From Gamarada debralockiae (taxonomy: Eukaryota; Ascomycota; Leotiomycetes; Helotiales; Hyphodiscaceae): DNA of 64,000 nucleotides. Position 1 is the stretch's first letter. Each line of letters begins with the position of its first letter. Position numbers and translations under genes: made by a program. The stretch lies in NCBI GenBank assembly GCA_002803225.1, contig NXFV01000640.1, positions 1 through 64,000 of the forward strand. Direction: 5' to 3'. The notes under the pieces were generated by a model that had not been told where the DNA came from, did not search any database, and saw nothing but the letters and a program-made list of their open reading frames with translations. Shown piece by piece: positions 57,625 to 64,000 of this stretch.

Positions 57625-59077
57625 AGCAGTGTCGTGGTTGACGGCGAGGGTCCAGAAGAACTATCGGGCAAGTTGCTGAGGCTCTTGGGTATCTGAGTTC
57701 GCCCGAGACTTTCAAGATTCATTGATAATGAGTAACTCATATTGACGACGACTCCCTTGCTTTTCAAACTTTGCATAGTGTGATTCCCAGACACAGGCTA
57801 TGTCATTTAGCAGTACCACAACTCTTAACAGTGTTCATAAAGCTCGTTTTACGGTTGGAGAAAATTTCTGCTTCCACAGTATCATAAATAGTGGCCCAAT
57901 TTCCAGCCTGTATCTTGAACTTTACCGGAACTCTGTAAGTTACTCCTTGTACACGAGACCACTGGACAGAGGGACGGAACAGGCAGCAAACATCCTATAG
58001 CAGTAAAACCATATTTCTTTTCCCTTATCACGACTAACCCTAACACCCCCGTGTCCTTAGAAGGTCTAGCTTCAGTTGCCGACGGTAGGGCATTGAACAC
58101 TTGGAGGAATGAACTTCAAGTCCACGTGCTACTAACCATACAAGGGACCTCGTTTGATCAAGGCAGCTACTGAAGCCAGAAAATATTGGAAGTAGTTCTA
58201 TAGTGGCTCTACGAGGTCGGAAACACAAGAAGGAAGTGAATTTTATAATCATAGCCTAGCGCGCTCTCTGCTTAGTCATCCGGGTGGAATAAATCCATCC
58301 ATCCAGCAACCTCGTGCTCCAGCAGGCCTCGCTTCAGTCGCCAAAGTCGCCAACGATAGGACATTGAACGCTTGGAGGAATGAACTACAAGCTCACTTTA
58401 CTAACTACACACGAAACCTAGTTGAATTAGGCAAGCATTGGATTTGGAAAACGTTGAAAGAGACAGGCTTCAGGGACAATGGAAACACCGAAGGAAGTGT
58501 ATTATGTAATATAGACCAGGCCCTTAGGCTTAGCCGGGCGGAATAGACATCATCTGATAAAGCCACTGGGTACCTCACCCGTCGCTCGTTTCCAATCCAA
58601 CGGCTGGATTCTCTGAGGCTGCTGATAGAGGCTGCAGCTAGCCAATGAAGCCTAACTCGACCGTTGCATCAAACGTTTTGTCAGGCCACCATACATAAAT
58701 ACTCGATAAATATTGGCTACAGCCCCCCTGTTGGCCAAATTGGCGCTAACTTTCGGCAAACATTAAATTCTGCCTTGTACAACAAATATTCTCTGTGGCT
58801 GATGATAGATATAGCCATGAAGCTTGATTCGGCCGTTGAATCAAACTTTTTGCTGGGCATCCATATGCTGTATAATTCGGGGTAAATAAGAAGTATTGTG
58901 GACGAGTGCCGAATCAAGCTGAGGCTTGGCATGATTGGCGTCCACCTCTCAGATCCTTGCCTGAATCCTTCCAAATGCCTGTTTTCTCTCAAGCATTTTG
59001 AATATCTTACTTTTGGTTCTCCATTAATCTTGTCTCGTCCAGTCTATCCAGAAGAACAATACGCCAGCGTTTCCACA
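57625..59077. repeat. Spacer with two degenerate tandem duplications
   Basis: Pair 1: 58059-58300 and 58327-58552. Both encode GLASVA ... LN.WRNELQ and end near an EGS/EGSEF-like stretch followed by a Ser-Arg-rich or related tail; the second copy stays open as HFTNYTRNLVELGKHWIWKT. Pair 2: about 58610-58700 and 58790-58866, sharing TCTCTG.GGCTG.TGATAGA and GCATCAAAC/GAATCAAAC boxes. No family recognised. 57625-58058 has nothing I can support. Confidence 0.5.
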
Positions 59078-60463
59078 ATGCGATTTCTACGTATAGTCCT
59101 CTTCGCATTGTTCGCAGCAGGTAACCCCATTGACTTGCCGTTCTGGATCCTCGTAAGGCGAAATTATTATTATGATGCATAAAAGTTTATGAATTAACTA
59201 GACTAAATCCAGAACTATGAAGGACCTACTTATTTAATCAACATCACCATTGGCACACCACCTCAGATAATATCTGCCATGTTTGATCTTTCCGCAGCTG
59301 AGACAGCCGTCGTTACAGGTGGCACTATTGCTGGGCTGCCCATGTGTAAGTTATGCCCAGTAGACTGCTAAAATACTCACTGTTGCTTGGTAGTCAATCC
59401 TCCTTCGTCGTCTACGTACAGAATTACGGGCGAAAGCAGCTCTGATGTTGCAGGCACACAGGGCAGCTATGCGGTTGATAGTTTCCAACTTGATAGCACT
59501 GTGCTGGACGGGGTAAACTTCCAGGAGCTGGACAGCAACGCAACATGGCACGACGATACATATCTCGGTCTCGGCATCGGTTCTGGCATCCTAGCAAATT
59601 TGTCTGATTCAGATACCAATATCACATCGCCCGGCGCGTACAGTATATGGTTCGATGAAGGAGGAGAAACAGGACATGTCCTCATCGGTGGGATCAACAA
59701 GGCCAAATTCACTCCTCCTCTCAATACCTACTACACCATCAGCCCAGACAACACGATGTCCATCGAACTACAAAACATATCAATTGCACCAGACATCGGA
59801 AATGGAGTCTCGATCCCAGTAGGCCAGTATGTGGCTTTAGACTTTGCATTCTTCACTGCCCTACCTGAACAGGTAGCAACCCAAATATGGAATGCATTGG
59901 GCGCTCAGTATGACTGGAATATCAACGCGACAGCCATGATTCCGATCGTTCCTTGCAGTTACAGAGAGAATACTAGCACGATTACTTTCGCGTTCCAGGA
60001 TTCCTATTCGGGCTATTCCAACGTTGCAAAGATCGCGGTTAAGGATCTCATAATTCAGAATGGGACTGGTCCATACTATGATGAAGGTCCTTATGCATCT
60101 GCATGTACCCTCACAATCAATGCTGTTGGTCAGCTCGGCTCTTCTCACATCGGAGGTGTAGTTATGAGAAGCCTATATACAGTATATGATACTAGAAACG
60201 GAGTCCTCTCGTTGGCGATCGCCAACAGCTCCTCAGGCATAGATAACATTGTCCAGATTCCGTATGGCGGAGTCAGAAATTTGTATGGCGCTCCTACCAC
60301 ATCGTCTCCAAGCAGTTCCTCGGGTGGATTCCTTGGCCTTCCTGGAGAGCTTGGGACTGGCTTTGGCTTATTATTTGGGCTTACTCTTGCTGTAGCTCTG
60401 TGGAAGATTTATTGGAAAGCTAAGAAGTTTCATAATGAGTATCTAGCTACGTCGCATACCTGA
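59078..60463 (+). CDS. Aspartic-protease-fold membrane protein, probably catalytically dead
   Basis: Three exons (59078-59152, 59213-59345, 59394-60463), 425 aa. Signal peptide MRFLRIVLFALFAAG; then NYEGPTYLINITIGTPPQ, the canonical N-terminal strand of family A1. The first catalytic motif reads MFDLSAAE (family DTGS becomes DLSA) and the second VALDFAFFTALPEQVATQIW (family DSGTT becomes DFAFF): both Asp are kept but the neighbouring Ser/Thr-Gly are lost. LGLGIGSGIL, HVLIGGINKAKF and SLYTVYDTRNGVLSLAIA confirm the fold. The C-terminus has a helix GFGLLFGLTLAVALWKIYWK and a basic tail, so a type-I membrane protein rather than GPI-linked. Exon 1 uses the later GTAAGG donor because the earlier GTAACC site gives a stop. 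Confidence 0.85.
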
Positions 60464-60796
60464 CAGATTGCTCTTGGAAGGTCTTCTTGTTTTGGATGAC
60501 ACATTAACTAGAATGTGGATGCGTGTTTGACTTGTCTTCGAAGCGTTCTTTTATAGATTTAGTGATGGCTCTCCTGTAATGTGATAAGTGGGCTTGCTTG
60601 ATTGGTCTGTGCGTAGCTAGGAGAAAACCCTGCGCAACGCCAGTAGCTTCTTCTTAAGTACTGTCTTGCTTGGCTATCTTGAAGTGCGCCGTGACAGATT
60701 TTCTGGTATTGATATCGAGATGCTGATTAAGTTGAGCTTAGTGCGATTTTGAAGATGAATTTATTCCGCACGGATGACTAAGCATAGAGGGAGAAG
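60464..60796. other. Intergenic, nothing recognised
   Basis: 3' flank of the aspartic-protease-fold gene up to the MITE-like element; no gene or RNA supported. Confidence 0.35.
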
Positions 60797-61012
60797 CACC
60801 AGGGGGTGACAGAATTCCCGCACCACTTCAAAAAAAGACGCGACCACAGCTCTCTAAGGAACTATCTATATCGAAAACTTTTGGTGAAAATTTTGAAGGC
60901 GCCTTTTTCGTGATCAAGCCGGTGTAATTTATAGTTCATTTGGACTTTGCGCTTTAAAGTTATTAAGGGTTGGATTTATAAAGTGGTGCACGAATTCTGT
61001 CAGCCCCTGGTG
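60797..61012. mobile_element. 216-bp MITE-like element with 32-bp inverted repeats
   Basis: Left arm 60797-60828 (CACCAGGGGGTGACAGAATT...) and the reverse complement of 60981-61012 agree at 29 of 32 positions. AAG borders both ends, a possible 3-bp target duplication. Non-coding interior. Family uncertain (CACTA-like or hAT-like start). Confidence 0.7.
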
Positions 61013-62054
61013 AAGGGACCGGCATTGTTGATTAACACATCAGCAGTCCGAATTTGGCAACTATCTGCTCCTACAAGGCGTTGATATCGTCTTCTTTCAA
61101 AAGCTCCCTGCCGCGGTCAAGACTTCGATACTGGGATATATGGCATGGAGTCTGTGATTGTAGAACCAATTATTGACCAGCAAGCTAGAACTTTCACTGA
61201 AACTTCAATCACTTCTTGGCTTAGTGGTACTGCAAATGTGGTATTTCGAGGAACTAATCCACGAATTAAGAGAGTGGAAGTCCCAGGTCATCGCTCTTGA
61301 GATGCCATATGCAGAGACGATCACAAGCAGCAATGAATGGCCAAATCGAAGGCCGACATTCCATACTTATAAGCAAGTGATTGATCTGCCGAGGAGAGCA
61401 TTGCCCAAATTTCTGCGGCCACCCTGACGACCTATGGAAGATTGGCGGTAAGTGGAAAGGTCATGATGCTAGGCGTCGATGTGATCCTGATGGCAATGTG
61501 GAGGGATCTCTCTGAAAAACTGACTGCGTGCATCATCAAAACACTTTAGCATTGCAAAGTTTCAATAAAAGTAAAAGGTCAACACGACAATAAAAGGATT
61601 CAATAACGATAAAAGATTTTGATGACAATAATCGTTAACCGTTATAGCCCTGGGTCCTCGTTCTGAGGGTTTCTCTTGTGCGGCGGCTCAGCTATGATAA
61701 CTGCCTTCAAGGACGTATCCTTGGGTGAGCCCGATATAAAGGCTCTGATCTGCTCCGTAAGAAACGTAATGGTATCGGTGGGAGTGCCAGCCTACGCCAA
61801 TGGGGAGGGTATTTATATTGCCTGGACTTGCATGACTTCTAACAGTTCGATAGATAAAATTCACTTCAAGGCTGATGCTAAGAACGCGGCCAACTCGGCC
61901 TTGGAAAATAAATTTTAAAATATGCAGGCTGTCCAGCAATGCTAAACCGCCATGGTATCGTAAAGTCATAAGAAGTGCCCTAAAAGCCCCCGCCATCCTT
62001 ATATACACCCTCCCTCACCCCCAAAAAGAAACTACCTCCGACTCCCTCCGACTT
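61013..62054. other. Intergenic, nothing recognised
   Basis: Short frames at 61173-61427 and 61676-61918 have no family resemblance. No RNA gene seen. Confidence 0.35.
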
Positions 62055-62893
62055 CTATCTATAAGTCTCCCCATCATGATGCTCGACATAAACCTGCGGA
62101 ATCTCACTCCCACCCAACCCTCTACTCTCAAATGTCTCCATCGCAAGCTGTTGTGGCGAGAAGCTAGATTTCCTATACGTATCGTACCGTGTATCTCTTT
62201 CGTGGTTGAAGCTCAGGCCTCTCGCCCTTCCTCCCATGTTTGTGGTCATGTTCGATTCGAGATCTTTGGCGAATTGCGATTCGTAGGATGTGTCGAGAGA
62301 AATGGAGTAGGGGTGGTCGACTGGTTTGTAGGATTTCTTTTCGCGGCGGAAATGGTGGTAGATTATGGAGCCGTAGATGAGGGGAATCCAGAAACTTAGA
62401 CTGTGGAAACGGATTAGTGGGCGGTATGGAAGAGAGGGGAAAGGGAGACGCACAATAAGATCGAATCGATGATGATCCCAAGAACTGATGTTGTTCGTCC
62501 TCCGGCAGTAACTGCGGAAATGATATCGAGAACGAAGAGCGCTGTCCAGATCGCAGACTTGATGATGTTCATAATTAAGAAAGCCAGCGGTCTCAACTTA
62601 TGTCTTGCCAACAGAATGATTTCGGTGATAGTGATGACAAGGCAGATAACACAGAGTGTTATCCATACTGGGACGACAACATCTTTGGCTACGTGAACGG
62701 CTTGTTCTGAATCGTTGACGTTATCGAACAGTGTATTGTCCCAATCCTCGCCATTGATATTATCGTTTGTGACCAGAACACCGAGTGCAAGTCCCAGGAG
62801 CGCGATGAAGACGAGCATAAAGAAGATCTGGATGCACCAGAAAGGGATCAACATGGATTTGCGCCATGGCGAGTGCTTGTGATTATTGGCCAT
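62055..62893 (-). CDS. Four-helix MARVEL-like membrane protein
   Basis: Two exons (62893-62454, 62400-62055; 53-nt GTGCGT...ACAG intron), 261 aa. Four hydrophobic helices: MLIPFWCIQIFFMLVFIALL, VVVPVWITLCVICLVITITE, LAFLIMNIIKSAIWTALFVL and TTSVLGIIIDSILLFLSFWI, the last completed across the splice. A polar C-terminal tail (about 110 residues) with Tyr- and Arg-rich segments follows. The 2+2 helix layout with a loop after helix 1 resembles fungal MARVEL-like proteins of the plasma membrane. ATG 62893 (MANNHKHSPW) is favoured because residues upstream of it look like 5' leader. Function unknown. Confidence 0.75.
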
Positions 62894-64000
62894 TGTATCG
62901 TTATTGTAACTCGTAGTCCTCAACAATGCTGTGCAAGAAAACTAGAAATTCGTAACAAGAGAGGTCTTTCAGCTCAAGTATATATCCAGGCTTTCTTTTT
63001 TCATGACGACCGCCATTGCCTGATGATCTCAGAAGCGCAGCCAACGCTACCACAGCCGTGCCAGCGGAGAGTCATTTCGCCTTTGTTTCGGTGCTCAGCC
63101 ATGTTAGAGCCTCGTCTCAATCAGGTTACTCTCTGCGCTTGTCAATCACCACTGGACTGGTTCGGTCAAGCTTGACGTGGAACGCTTCGCTTGACATTCA
63201 ACACAGCCCTGTCACCTCCACGCGAATGTGCTTAAATTAGGTTATTTTTCGATAGCTTGGCACACCATTATTTTGCGGTTTGACGTAGGGCTGAAAGACA
63301 GGGTAAGCATTGGCGGGAACAAACGAGAAATGGGGGGTTGGTGGGAATGTATCAATAATTTTTGGGGATCGAGCGAGGCAGATTTGGTGCGTAGAGAGAC
63401 ACACGTGCCTCCGCCTCATCCCCAATTTCTGCACCTTATTTCCCGATTCGCGATGGTGAGATCTTTGGAAGGCATTCTTTGGGTCTGGGCCAACATTTCT
63501 GGGGAGGCTTTACTCGATTAGGCCATGGCTTCACGGTCGGTGTGGTGTCGAAATTTCAAGATTCCGCGGGGCTGGTTGCCGATGGAAATCCACGAACCTT
63601 GCCGAGTGTTCTCCTCAATGATTTCCCGAAAGGGGTAATGTTGACATGGGATTCTGAAAGAGCTGAAGATTTGTGGGCAAGGGCTTGAGATTCGAAGATT
63701 AATTTGAAAGTATTCGAAGTTGTTGGTTCATTTGAAAATGATTTTCTCATACTGGAGCTGAGAGATTCTTCTTCATCGTATTCAAAATTGACTTCCTTTT
63801 TCCAACTTCGCCCTCTTTCGTCTCCAGTCAACCAGCTCACTTCCTCTGTAGCGCCGGCGGCTTGAAAATCGAACCATTTTTCAAAACGACCAAGAACACC
63901 AAATCTCAACGTGCTCGCGACTTTATATTAAATTCAATTTTTATCAGAACATGCTCCTTTAAGTTTATATAAATTAAAGAAGAAAATGCATCTTTGGTGC
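62894..64000. other. Window end, no supported gene
   Basis: The first part is the promoter region of the MARVEL-like gene. A minus-strand frame at 63556-63909 (117 codons) has Ser-rich coding-like composition but no recognisable domain; it could be an exon of a gene continuing beyond the window. Confidence 0.3.

Overview
The window is nuclear DNA of a filamentous ascomycete (Pezizomycotina), probably Leotiomycetes/Helotiales. The evidence is short GT-AG introns of about 47-70 nt with CTAAC/CTGAC-type branch points, several HET-domain genes, a Clr5-domain gene, a DUF7923/CCCH gene, a Zn2Cys6 regulator, GPI-type aspartic proteases and many RIP-like stops (CAG/CAA to TAG/TAA, CGA to TGA). The class is inferred from protein-family flavour, not from a search.

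Layout. 0-1 kb: a secreted alginate-lyase-2-fold polysaccharide lyase. 1-4.2 kb: relic DNA with a DUF3435 tyrosine-recombinase fragment. 4.2-6.9 kb: a four-exon Clr5-domain protein. 8.4-9.5 kb: a decayed hAT transposase and a 128-bp tandem repeat. 9.9-17.1 kb: a divergent pair of HET-domain genes, one with a multi-helix membrane insertion, bracketed and separated by copies of one dispersed repeat family, with a TTAA-flanked MITE downstream. 17.6-19.1 kb: a five-exon DUF7923/CCCH protein. 20.3-23.2 kb: two pseudogenes, a CorA-like membrane protein and a CHIP/STUB1-type U-box ligase. 24.07-28.03 kb: a third HET gene and a WD40 scrap from an NLR, inside a pair of about 40-bp inverted repeats flanked by TA. 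28.2-33 kb: an F-box/ankyrin gene between a truncated duplicate and an intact copy of a GPI-anchored aspartic protease. 35.6-39.4 kb: a small mitochondrial protein and a large disordered protein. 41.7-49.3 kb: a GIT1-type transporter pseudogene, a small membrane protein, an intact five-exon Zn2Cys6 regulator and a 2-hydroxyacid dehydrogenase pseudogene. 50.8-53.35 kb: an intact 14-exon pyruvate-decarboxylase-like enzyme. 55.5-58.9 kb: transposon scraps, a HET pseudogene and tandem duplications. 59.1-60.5 kb: an aspartic-protease homologue with both catalytic motifs altered. 62.1-62.9 kb: a four-helix MARVEL-like protein.

Functionally the region looks like an accessory, self/non-self-recognition-rich neighbourhood: three intact HET genes, one broken HET gene and an NLR fragment. 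It is peppered with MITEs and transposon relics, and intact genes alternate with recently broken ones. Many genes look fragmentary in single reading frames but become intact once introns are placed; exon coordinates are given for each.
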